Positions 45,454-55,295 of a DNA stretch of 64,000 nucleotides are shown one piece after another. The position numbers and the translations under genes were made by a program. The notes under the pieces were generated by a model that had not been told where the DNA came from, did not search any database, and saw nothing but the letters and a program-made list of their open reading frames with translations. Source of the stretch: Taxillus chinensis (Eukaryota; Streptophyta; Magnoliopsida; Santalales; Loranthaceae); contig CM042092.1 in the NCBI GenBank assembly GCA_023512835.1, forward strand, positions 53,884,400 through 53,948,399, given 5' to 3'. Position 1 is the stretch's first letter. Each line of letters starts with the position of its first letter.

Positions 45454-46138
45454 AAACATGCCAGATATAGGAATGATGCATAAAATGCGGTTGATGCATG
45501 AAATGTAATTGATGCATGTGGCGCGGGGGGAGGTCTGAATCTTTGAGAATGTGCATGAGGTACACAAAAGCGGGGCAAAGATGATCTAAGGAGATTTTGG
45601 TGCCGCTTCTTCTGAAAAGCACGCTGCCAGATGACTTGGCATCCTCTTCTTCTCCTGATGAGCAAACTGCTAAGTTGCCTGAGTCGTCGCTTCCTTTAGG
45701 CAAAGGTCTCGGGCTTTGTTATCGCCTCATGCAGCCCTCACGACGAAGCAAAGTTTAAGAAACTCAAGCAGGGAATGAACGATTTTAAAATGATTCTCTT
45801 AAAAGGCCAAACGATATTTATTTGATAAGAGATTTTGCACTTACAATTGCATCATTGCATATGGAATAACTTGTTTATCATCATACAAAGTTAAACTAAG
45901 CTCCCTTTTGTAGTACAAGGACAATAGCTTCAAGAAGACATGTCTTGTAAAGTTGATCAGAGTATGCTTAAGTTTTGACCAATCCTTTGGTTCACAGCCT
46001 AGTCCCTGGTTTGAAGTGGCGTGATGACCTTTCTGCGACTGTTTGCTTGGGGAGCTCGAGAGTTGTCTCCCACTTTGGCTTTCTTAAAGGATCATGGATT
46101 CGATATCGCCGCACTTTTTGTTGGCTTTGTATTTTACC

Positions 46139-46166
46139 CTTGGCGCCCTTTTGGGTTTTCGCCAAG
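46139..46166 (-). ncRNA. Stem-loop 1 in the TatB 3' UTR
   Basis: CTTGGCG (46139-46145) pairs perfectly with CGCCAAG (46160-46166) around a 14-nt loop in which CCC and GGG can also pair. In element sense this gives a 7-bp helix, an A4 bulge, three C:G pairs and an AAAA tetraloop. It lies about 215 nt downstream of the pol stop. This is an RNA structure candidate, not a known family. Confidence 0.6.
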
Positions 46167-46207
46167 TCCGCCTTTCTTTTGCTTTTGGTTGAGCTTTGTG
46201 TTTTACC

Positions 46208-46235
46208 CTTGGTGCCCTTTCAGGTTTTTGCCAAG
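46208..46235 (-). ncRNA. Stem-loop 2 in the TatB 3' UTR
   Basis: CTTGGTG and TGCCAAG bracket a 14-nt loop. The outer five pairs are intact; the inner two mismatch in element sense. Flanks are shared with stem-loop 1 (ttttaccc before, tccgc after). The copy-to-copy spacing is 69 bp. Confidence 0.5.
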
Positions 46236-46379
46236 TCCGCTCTTGGGCCACGACCCTTGTTTGTTAAGTCATGCAAACTTGATTGTCATATAGTGAGGAC
46301 GAATTTAGCCCAATTATGTGAGGGGCTGAAGCATGAGATTTTGATTCAGTTGGGTATAACAGTTTTTGAAGTGGCGAAG

Positions 46380-47309
46380 TTAAACATAAAACTTCTTTAC
46401 AGCATCGCTGTTTATAGGATTTCATAGCTCAACTCTGTCCATTTCGGTGAGGATTAGGGCACCTCCCGAGAATGCTCTTTTTACAACGTATGGACCTTCA
46501 TAGTTTGGAGTCCATTTGCCCCTGTGATCATGCTGTCTCGGCAGTATTTTCTTCAAGACCAAATCCCCTTCCTTGAAAGTTCGGGGCTTTACTTTTTTGT
46601 TGAAGCTGGCCATCATCCTTTGTTGGTATCACTGGCCTCGACCGACTGCGGCAAGACGTTTTCCTTCGATCAGATTTAGCTGCTCAAAACGGTCTCTGAC
46701 CCATTCGGCTTCGTCTAGTTGAGTATCCTTGAGAACTCTAAGAGATGGGATTTCTACTTCGATGGGTAGGACTGCTTCCATACCATACACTAGGGACAAA
46801 GGAGTTGCCCCAGTTGATGTTCGCACAGAAGTCCGGTAAGCATGTAGTGCATATGGAAGTTTCTCATGCCAATCCTTGTATGTCTCAGTCATTTTTCGAA
46901 TGATGTTCTTGATATTTTTATTTGCTGCCTCAACCGCTCTATTCATTTTGGGACGATACGGAGTAGAATTGCGGTGTCGGATCCTAAATCCTTCGCATAA
47001 ATTGTCCATCATTCGGTTGTTCAAATTGACAGCATTGTCAGTTATAATCTGCTCGGGGAGCCCATAACGACATATAATGTTGCTTCGAAGAAACCTGACC
47101 ACCACTGATTGAGTGACTTGGGCATAAGAGGCTGCTTCTACCCATTTGGTGAAGTAATCGATTGCTACTAGGATGAATCTATGACCGTTCGAAGCCTTAG
47201 GTGAAATGGTTCCAATGACGTCCATTCCCCACATGGCGAAAGGCCAAGGAGTGTCATTGTGTGTAAGTAGGACGGAGGTGCTTGGATTCGATCCCCGTAA
47301 ACTTGGCAT
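46380..47309 (-). pseudogene. pol: TatB integrase core and C-terminus
   Basis: The core has MWGMDVIGTISP (Asp), ITDNAVNLNN (Asp) and a Glu in NRAVEAANKNIKNII, all catalytic residues present, plus HAYRTSVRTSTGATPLSLVYG. A TGA at 46629-46631 separates the C-terminal region (KEGDLVLKKILPRQHDHRGK, NYEGPYVVKRAF). A second TGA at 46422-46424 precedes the final NPINSDAVKKF before TAA at 46380. The reading frame is shifted one base relative to the RT ORF, the shift lying near 47270-47300. The zinc-binding N-terminus is encoded in the upstream ORF. Confidence 0.92.
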
Positions 47310-49841
47310 TTAAGACATTTGCGCACATGATTGATGCTATCCTTTTCCATGGTGACCCAGTAGTAGCCCATCCTCATGATCTGTTGGGATAAAGCGTGTC
47401 CATTCACATGTGCTCCACAGTTACCATTGTGGACTTCGTTGAGGATCTGAGCTGCCTCGCCCTTCTCCACGCACCGTAGTAGCACCATGTCGTAGCTGCG
47501 CTTATAAAGGACTGGTCCATCTAAGAAGTAGTTAGCACTTGTTCGTCGGATATTTCTTTTTTTTGATTTCGAGACTTCTGCTGGATACTCTCTTGTGAGT
47601 AGATATCGCTTGATATCATGATACCATGACTTTGTGTTAGTCTCCATACTTGTCATCATATAGTATATTGGCACCTCTTGTACACAGATGTCGAAAGAGG
47701 GCACTTCTAAACTTGTATCCAACCGAAGGAGGGCTGCCAAAGTGGCCAAAGCATCAGGAATCTGATTATGTTCCCGAGATGCATGCTCAAATGAGATTTC
47801 ATCAAATAGTTTAGCCATATCATATATCATTTTTTGGTAGGGAATGAGTTTGGGATTCCGGGTTTCCCACTCCTTATGGACTTGATAGATTACTAAGGCT
47901 GAATCCCCGAAGACTTGAAGTTTCGTGATTCCCTTGATCAAGGCTTCTTGGAGACCCATAATACAAGTCTCATATTCTGCTATGTTGTTTGTGCAGGGAA
48001 AGGCCAACTTGGCGTCCATGGGATAATGTTGACCGGTCGGGGAGATTAATACTGCCCCAATGCCATGACCGGATAAATTTGATGCTCCATCAAACCACAG
48101 AATCCACGTCTTTGATTCCTGATCCTCCTGAATAGCATTGATGTATTCGTCTGGAAAATCAGAGCTCATGGGCTCATAATCCTCCAAGGCCCTGTCGGCC
48201 AAGTAATCTGCTATGGCACTTCCCTTGATAGCCTTTTGTGGGACATAGATGATGTCATATTCGGATAAGAGCAGTTGCCACTTTGCAATCCTTCCCGTCA
48301 TTATCAGTTTTTCCAACAGATATTTGAGTGGGTCATGTCTTGAGATGAGCCATGTAGTATGGTATAGGGGGTACTGTCTTAATCTTCGTGTGGTCCAGAC
48401 GAGGGCGCAACAAGCTTTCTCTAAGGGAGTATACTTCTCTTCGCACGATGTAAATTTCTTGCTCAAGTAATAAATGACTTGCTCCTTTTTCTTCGCTTCA
48501 TCAAGCTGCCCCAATACACAACCCATGGATGTATCCCGGACTGTCAAATACAAGATCAAAGGTTCGTTAGGTGTCGGAGGAGCCAAAATTGGTGGATTCA
48601 CAAGGTATTGCTTAATTTTGTCAAAGGCCTCCTGACATTCGTCATTCCAAACCTCGGGGTTATTCTTGCGAAGCACTTTGAAGATAGGTTCGCAAGTTGC
48701 AGTAAGTTGTGAGATAAAGCGGGTAACATAGTTGAGTCGCCCGAGGAAACCTCTGACTTCTTTGATAGTCTTTGGTATGGACATTTCTTGGATGGCCTGG
48801 ACCTTGTTGGGGTCGATTTCTATTCCATCTTGACTGACAACAAATCCCAGTAACTTACTGGATGTAGCTCCGAAGGTACACTTGGCCGGATTTAGCTTTA
48901 GCTGGTATTTACGCAATCTGTTGAATAGTTTACGCAACACCTCCACGTGGTCTTCCTCCTTTCCTGACTTGGCGATCATATCATCGACGTAAACCTCCAC
49001 TTCTTTATACATCATGTCATGGAAGAGTGTCACCATGGCCCTCTGATATGTTGCCCCGGCATTCTTGAGTCCAAAAGGCATGACATTGTAGCAGAAGGTG
49101 CCCCAGATAGTTGTGAAGGTGGTCCTTTCTTTGTAATTGGGGTCCATCCGAATTTGGTTGTAGTCGGAGAAACCATCCATGAAAGAAAACATGGCATGCT
49201 TCACGGTATTATCTATCAAGGTGTCGATATGAGGCAATGGGAAGTTGTCTTTAGGGCTCGCCTTGTTGAGGTCACGGTAGTCCACGCACATATGGACTTT
49301 CCCGCCTTTCTTTCGGACGGGCACGATGTTAGCGACCCACTCCGGGTATTGAGCTATGCTAAGGAATCTAGCATCCCATTGTTTCCGTACCTCTTCTCTG
49401 ATTCTCAGCATCATTGCTGGTCTCATTCGTCGTAACTTCTGTTGTACGGGCGTGCATCCTGGATTCAGTGGCAACTGGTGTTGCACTATGTTGGTATTTA
49501 GTCCCGGCATATCCTCGTAAGACCACGAAAAAACATCGATATAGGCTCTTAAGAGGTCGATTAATCAGTCCTTGATGTCCTTAGTGATTCGAGATCCTAG
49601 TCGCAGTTCTTTTGGCTCAGTTGGCGTACCGAAGTTGATAGTCTCGATCGGAACTTCGCTAGGAACAATGAGTCGATCCTCCCTTTCCAACAGGCGCATG
49701 ATGTCCTCTGGAGGCTCAAAGTTTTCCTCATCGTCGGCTTCCTCCGCCCCAAATACTGGTTGTTCCCAAGCTGGATTATGGTCAAACCTTAAGCAACTCG
49801 TTTCTTCTTTACTTAACAGATCCTTTTCAGCCCGATTGTAC
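47168..49841 (-). pseudogene. pol: TatB reverse transcriptase, dual RNase H, integrase N-terminus
   Basis: After an acidic lead-in (FDHNPAWEQPVFGAEE) and a TGA at 49565-49567, one ORF of 780 codons runs from 49510. RT has VHMCVDYRDLNKASPKDNFP, MPFGLKNAGATYQRAM and YVDDMIAKS (residues ~174-182). The first RNase H (from ~320) lacks the usual TDAS Asp, reading LTVRDTSMGCVLG. A second, archaeal-type RNase H (~470-600) has WFDGASNLSGHGIG (Asp), NNIAEYETC (Glu), FGDSALVIYQ (Asp) and IPDALATLA (Asp). The integrase HHCC zinc domain follows (CLKCQ). The dual RNase H is diagnostic of the Tat clade. The ORF ends by frameshift near 47290. Confidence 0.94.
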
Positions 49842-50024
49842 CTATTAGTAAAAGTTTGACTAGTTTAACCAAATATGATGATGCACATGTCATGCAATGC
49901 AAGAAGATACATTTTGGCCAAAGTCTTATTTCATAAATATTCCGAAAGGGTTACAATCATTGTTTGCAATTTTGAAAACACATTAAAATAGAACATTCCC
50001 CAACAAAGCTTTTTTGATTATTAC
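49842..50024 (-). other. Candidate intron between protease and RT (183 nt)
   Basis: In element sense a GTAATA donor (from 50024) directly follows the protease ORF and ttttactaatAG ends at 49842. The gap contains several in-frame stops. Its length is a multiple of three and the flanking frames agree, so splicing would join protease to RT in frame. Ogre elements are known to splice an intron at this place. The boundaries are inferred. Confidence 0.6.
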
Positions 50025-51625
50025 TTGGCCGGGAGGTCCACAATGCTCCAATTGTTCAGCTGGTGCCCTGGGGGTCCTTGGCATACCCGCCCCATCTGTT
50101 CTTGCTCTCCACGGTTGTCCCGTAACATGGCTATGGTGCATTCTTTCCTTTGATGGATAAAACCGGCGCTCTGGAATATGGCCCCAAGGGGTGGGAACGT
50201 CATCCTTTGCTCTTGGAGGGGCCTCTTCTCTATTTTGGCTAAGCGGGACTCCCTTTTCCTTGCGGCTTCTCTTGATTTGTCAGCCTTAGTAGGCTTGTAG
50301 CCCAATCCATACCTTTCTTTAGTGCTTTGTATGACTAAAGGTTCCTTGATTCCTTGTGCTCGTGCACCCATGCCTTGACCTTCTCTATGCCCCAGCTTAA
50401 GCATGACTGTGGCAACCATCTTTGCAGTCTTTGGGAACAAGCCCCCTATATCCAGTAACTTTCCAGTGTTTGGGGCATAGGCCGCATTAACCACTTCAAA
50501 TGATCGGTAAGAGCATTTTGGTATGTCTTCATTACTTTCAATGTAAGGAACAGACATAGGCTTGGTAACCAGAATCTCTGCTTCTCCGTATACACAGATG
50601 AGTTGGCCGTTTACCACAAACTTGACCTTCTGATGTAGTGTCGATGGCACTGCCCCTGCCCAGTGGATCCATGGTCTCCCAAGCAAACAACTGTAGTACG
50701 GAGCGATGTCCATCACCTGGAACTCCACCATAAACTCACTTGGACCAATTTGCAAAGGGATATCTAGCGTACCCACTACTTCTCGCTTTTCACCATCAAA
50801 GGCTCTTACAACCATATTAGTGGGACGCACGTGAGAGGAGTCTATTGGCAGTTGCTTCAGGATTTGAGTTGGCATGATGTTTAAGGATGACCCATTGTCG
50901 ATCAGTACACGGGAGATAATATGATCCTTACATTTGACAGATATGTGTAAGGCTTTGACGTGTCCAATGCCTTCAATTGGTAACTCATCTTCGCCAAAAC
51001 TAAGGAAGTTATCTACCACGATATTGTTAACGAAATTATTCAGATTTTCCAAGGATATAGTTGGAGGAACGTAGGCTTTGCTCAAAACCTTCATGAGGGC
51101 TTCTCTGTGCCGAGTTGAATCCATGAGTAAAGACAACAAAGAGATACGAGCCAGCTGCCGACTGAGTTGGTCCACAATATTGTATTCCCTCTGCTTGATT
51201 AGCTTAAGGAATTTGGTGGGATCCCCGTCAATAACAGGGGTGTTCTTACTATCTGGTGCAGGCACGGGGCGTAGGTCATGCTCTCCTCCTTTGCTTGTGT
51301 TGACCTCAACACCTTCTTCTGATCCGTAGACACGACTGCTTCTTGTTTTCTTCTCGGCTGTGGGGTTTTCTCTAATGACCGATTCGCAGTGGTATTTCCA
51401 AGGCACTGCTTTATCATTTTTGTAAGGGAATGGAGCGGGAGTTTGGATGACAAGAGATCGGACCCCTTGCGCCAATGTGGCGATCTTTGGTTTTTCCTCA
51501 TATTCAATAATTAAAGGTTTGGGCGCCCCCAGTGCCTTTGTACGCTCCGTCAAAGCCATACAGGTTGCAAATTCTTCTAACTCGCATGTGATTTCTAGCC
51601 TTTGGAAGTTAATGAGGGCTTGCAC
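50025..51625 (-). CDS. TatB protease region with G-patch (open part of gag-pro)
   Basis: This open stretch in the gag frame has the Tat-type protease motif HIISRVLIDNGSSLNIMP (about 50880-50935; Asp present) and the downstream cleft phrase YYSCLLGRPWIHWAGAVPST. At residues ~403-447 (50275-50420) lies a G-patch: VATVMLKLGHREGQGMGARA ... RYGLGY, an RNA-binding glycine motif. It ends in basic, proline-rich sequence and stops at TAA 50021-50023, which falls in the candidate intron. The protease cleaves the polyprotein. The N-terminal part is a gag-protease spacer with many charged residues. No disabling lesion is seen within this stretch. Confidence 0.88.
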
Positions 51626-53464
51626 AGCTTCATGGAATTCCTTACATTCCTCAATGTCATGTCCATAAGCTGATCCATGGTAAACACAACGTTTCTATGA
51701 GTCTATGCCTCTCGTGGCTTCAATCACCCCTTTAGTTACCAAGAACCCGTTCTCATGTAAGATACGGAATAGCTGGTACTCGCTCATCTTGATCTTAGAA
51801 ACCTTTCTAGGAGGATTTCCAAGTCCAGTCGTTATATTGGCGATATTGCCCGAGTGTTCAGGCAGAGGGTCGGTGCCCACATTAGGAGCATTGGTCATCT
51901 TGGAGAAGTCTAGCCATCCAACATCTCTTAGGTGTTGGACCTTCTTTTTCAGTGCAAAACAATTCTCAGTGTCATGCCCACTTGCGCCTCCATGGTATGC
52001 ACAATGGGCCTCAGCTTTGTACCAGTCAGGATATGGAGGAGTTCGTTCTTTTAGGGGTATCGGACTAACGAGTCCTGCTGCTAACAATCGTGTATAGGCT
52101 TCTTTGTATGTGATAGGAATTGGATCAAACTTTTGTTGCCCAAATTTTCCAAAAGTCTGATTCTGCCGGGGCTGCTTCGACTGCTCTAGTTGAGGCTGGG
52201 CTAGCTGAGGTTGGCTCGGCTGAGGCGTGTACAGGCTTCCTCCTTGTGGATGATATTGCTGGAATTGTGGTGGCGGGGCCGATGTCACATAGGACGCCAT
52301 GGGCTGCCTGCCATAATATCCTGGTATGATACACTGTCCCGATTGTGCCCCAGAGGAGGTGAAGTCGAGCTTAGGTTGCCAGACTACTTGTGCTTCTTCT
52401 TCTTTCTTGCGATTGGGTGGCGTGGGCCTTCTAGGAGTCTCGGTTTTATTCCCACCAAGCCTGCCTTCCCTGATGCCGCCCTCAATTCTCTCTCCTGAGG
52501 CAACTAAGTCGGCGAAGCTGTTTGATACATTCCCAACCAGTTTTTCATAATAAACACCCCTTAGCGTACTGATGAAAAGGGTGGTGAGCTCTCATTCAGT
52601 TAGTGGAGGTTGAACGTCCATAGCTGCTTCTCTCCATCTTCGAGCGTAGGTCTTGAAACTTTCTTTGTCGGCTTTCTCAAATGACTGCAACGCCAATCTG
52701 TCTAGTGCTAGTTCCGTCACATGTTTGTATTGCACTAAGAAGGCTGTGGCCAAGTCATTCCAAGTACAAATACGACTGCCTTCTAACTGAATGTACCATC
52801 GTAATGGCCTGCCAGTTAAGCTTTCTTGGAAGCAGTGTATTAGTAGTTTGTCATTGTTGGTATGCGCGGCCAACTTGCGACAATACATCGTCAAATGGGT
52901 CTTCGGGCATTGGGTACCATTGAATTTTTTGAAATCCGGCATTTTGAATTTTGGAGGTAGCACTACTCCAGGTACGAAGCACAAATCATAGGCATTAGTG
53001 GTCCCATAACTTTCTGCCCCTTCAAGAGCCTTTAACTTTGCTTCTATTTGCTTCCATCTTGGTTGTTGGTTGGTTTCCTTGGGAGCAGGTAAGTCCCTTG
53101 CTCCCATGGGGTTTTCTGAGATTGGTGTTCCTATGTTTGGCAGTGTAGTCGGAACTTGGCGAGAACTTCCCGGAACCACGCTTGGTGGCGCATAGGTCTG
53201 GGAATCCGCTTGAACTTGTACAAACTCTTGTGGTGGGTTCTGCGTTTGTCCTTGATTAGCCACCCCTCCTGCTGGGGCTGACTCCCTTGCAGTTGTCACT
53301 TTGGTCAGTAGGTCCATCATGGTTTTTAACTGAAACTGAACCTTGAGGAGACTGGTCCCCATCTCTTGCTGAGCTAGTTCGAGCCCCGAAAGTCGGTCCT
53401 CCGTGTGGTCTCCCAAGCCTTGGTTTGACATAGCTTCAGGTGCTTGATTACGGGTTGATCTCAA
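51626..53464 (-). pseudogene. gag: TatB gag, two in-frame stops
   Basis: It starts at the ATG 53464 (MRSTRNQAPEAMSNQGLGDH). Capsid-like features are KFMPDFKKFNGTQCPKTHL, CFQESLTGRPLRWYIQLE, TWNDLATAFLVQYKHVTEL and SFKTYARRWREAA. A TGA at 52592-52594 interrupts it. The frame then continues through a Pro/Gln-rich linker to two knuckles of form CX2HX5HX4C: CAYHGGASGHDTENC (about 51950-51997) and CVYHGSAYGHDIEEC (about 51645-51690), with a TAG at 51695-51697 between them. Both knuckles have His where canonical knuckles have Cys. Gag would assemble particles and bind RNA. Confidence 0.9.
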
Positions 53465-53705
53465 ATTATAGGAATGTCCAATCTGGAAATGTTGATCCGT
53501 TAAGCTTTTGTCTTTTTTGAAACTTTGCTTTTGTCATGAATGCAAGAATGTATGTAATGAGTGCATGTAATGAATGGCCAATGAAAAACACTTTATTGAT
53601 TTGGAATCGAGTACATTATCATTAGAAAGAAGACCGGAGTACAACAAGGATAGCCTTAATGCATGTGCTACCAGATGAATTGGAACAAGCCTTGATCATC
53701 TTAAG

Positions 53706-55118
53706 CTAATTTCCGATTCCGGACCACTCTTCCAATTGGTGGATTCTTTCACCAAGCTTTCCGATGATCACCTCCTGCTCTTGGATTTTCTGTTGCAAGT
53801 TTTTGAGTTCATTTTCCTTTTGAAGGAGCAGCGGTCTTGGATCTTGGTGGGCTTTTGCATAAGCAATGTACTGTTGCCGCCATGGAGGGAATAAAGGATG
53901 AACTTCAGGGTAGTAAGAACTACTGCTGACTTTCCGAGGTGTTTGCCAGGCTAGATACCCCCGGAAAGCCTTGCTTCGAGCCTCTAAACCAGTGTATGTG
54001 AAGTCAAAGGTTTCCATTTCATGTAGCACGGGAATGATCTGATGACCCCTGAGTTGTCTTCCTGCCTGGAGAGGGGCGTATGCGGTAGCTCCCCATGGAC
54101 CGAGTAATGGGACCCAATTGTATGGTCCGCAGTTGTAAATTATGTCGACTTTGGGCATCCATGAAGCATTCCATACAACTTGATCATCAGTTAAGGTTTG
54201 CAGCTCATTGATCCAATACTCTTCTGTTTCAGGTAATTCCCATTCTTTTAGAATGAATTCAGGTAATGCGCTATATGGAAATACCGCCACCTCCTCGAGT
54301 TGGGCGTCCTTGCATGGGAAGTGACTTTTCAACCACGCGCAGAGGAGTGGAAGACATCCTTTGAACCGACCTTGTCCCGAGATCCGTACGTGTGATAGTG
54401 ATCTAACTGTCTCAGCAAGGATTGCAGGAACGGGATCGGCCCCTCCTAATGTTTGTATGACAAGTTCGCATACAACTCCGTCAATGTAACCCAAGAATTT
54501 AGGAAATACAATTAATCCATACATGGCTAGTGTGAATAAAGAGTAGAGTTCCATGCCCGATGCTCAAGATATTTTGTCTCGGATCACAGGCCATGGGATG
54601 ACCTCGAGTCCACCCCTGCGGTGCACGATCTGGGCTACCTCATCTTCTGTCATTCCCAAGAACTGTGATAGAGTCTGTAGGCAAGAAACTTGTATGGTTG
54701 GTAGAAAGACTTCCGAACCTCCGTTGATTGGTCGTCCCAAAAGGGCTTAATACTCCTCCACAGTAGGAGTCAAATCTTGTTTGTTGAAAGCGAAGCACCT
54801 CCGCCTTGGATCCCAGAAATGTGCTGCCACCTTTAACATAGGCTCGTCAACAGGTACTCACATTAGATGTAACAAGTCCCCGTATTGTTTAATGTAGGCA
54901 GACTGTATGTGGAAAGGCCACTGTGTCCATATATTGTCAAGTTCCTCTCGGTGGGCCATTTGGACACGCATCTGGACTTCTGAGGCCAGTATGGTTTGCT
55001 CGGCATTTTCTCTTGAAAAGTCTCCAAAGTGTTGTTGAATTGCCGAAGCTACATGTGCGACCTCTTTCATGTCTTCCTTGTTTTAGGAGTTAGCTAGAAG
55101 ATGATCAAAGCTTGCCAT
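53706..55118 (-). pseudogene. TatB second ORF1 copy (ORF1b), four in-frame stops
   Basis: From MASFDHLL at 55118 the frame is colinear with ORF1a (MASFGNLL), including the shared QYGDLL, HFWDPRRRCFAF, PTVEEY, YGLIVFPKFLGYIDG, GRFKGCLPLLCAWLKSHF and YNCGPYNWVPLLGPWGATAY stretches. Stops lie at 55083-55085 (TAA), 54858-54860 (TGA), 54747-54749 (TAA) and 54564-54566 (TGA), with no frameshift. The C-terminus is a coiled-coil-like Gln/Glu-rich helix (ENELKNLQQKIQEQEVIIGK) absent from ORF1a. It is a tandem duplicate that lost constraint. Function is unknown for the family. Confidence 0.88.
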
Positions 55119-55295
55119 GCTTCCTATAATGAATGTTAAGGTTTATGCATATGAGATGGGAAACAGACAAGAACAGATTTTATTGATGTAAATAGGACAA
55201 AACCGTACATGAACGAATTATTCAAATATAAACGCAACTATGTGATGCAAGACAAGCTTTGGGTTCCTTCAGAGGGGTGACCCTGCTTAATGTCC

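Larger units (their letters stand above)
45459..46379 (-). other. TatB 3' UTR between pol and the solo LTR
   Basis: No gene is called; the long ORF at 45975-46427 on the plus strand is opposite to pol and lacks protein character. The stretch contains a run of tgatgcatg-type words (45470-45525), also found in TatA (61310-61365), and two tandem stem-loops (46139-46235). Confidence 0.75.

Noticed and set aside
45975..46427. 150-codon plus-strand ORF opposite the TatB 3' UTR
   Set aside because: Antisense to the element, no motif, and it overlaps the end of pol and the stem-loops. Treated as chance.
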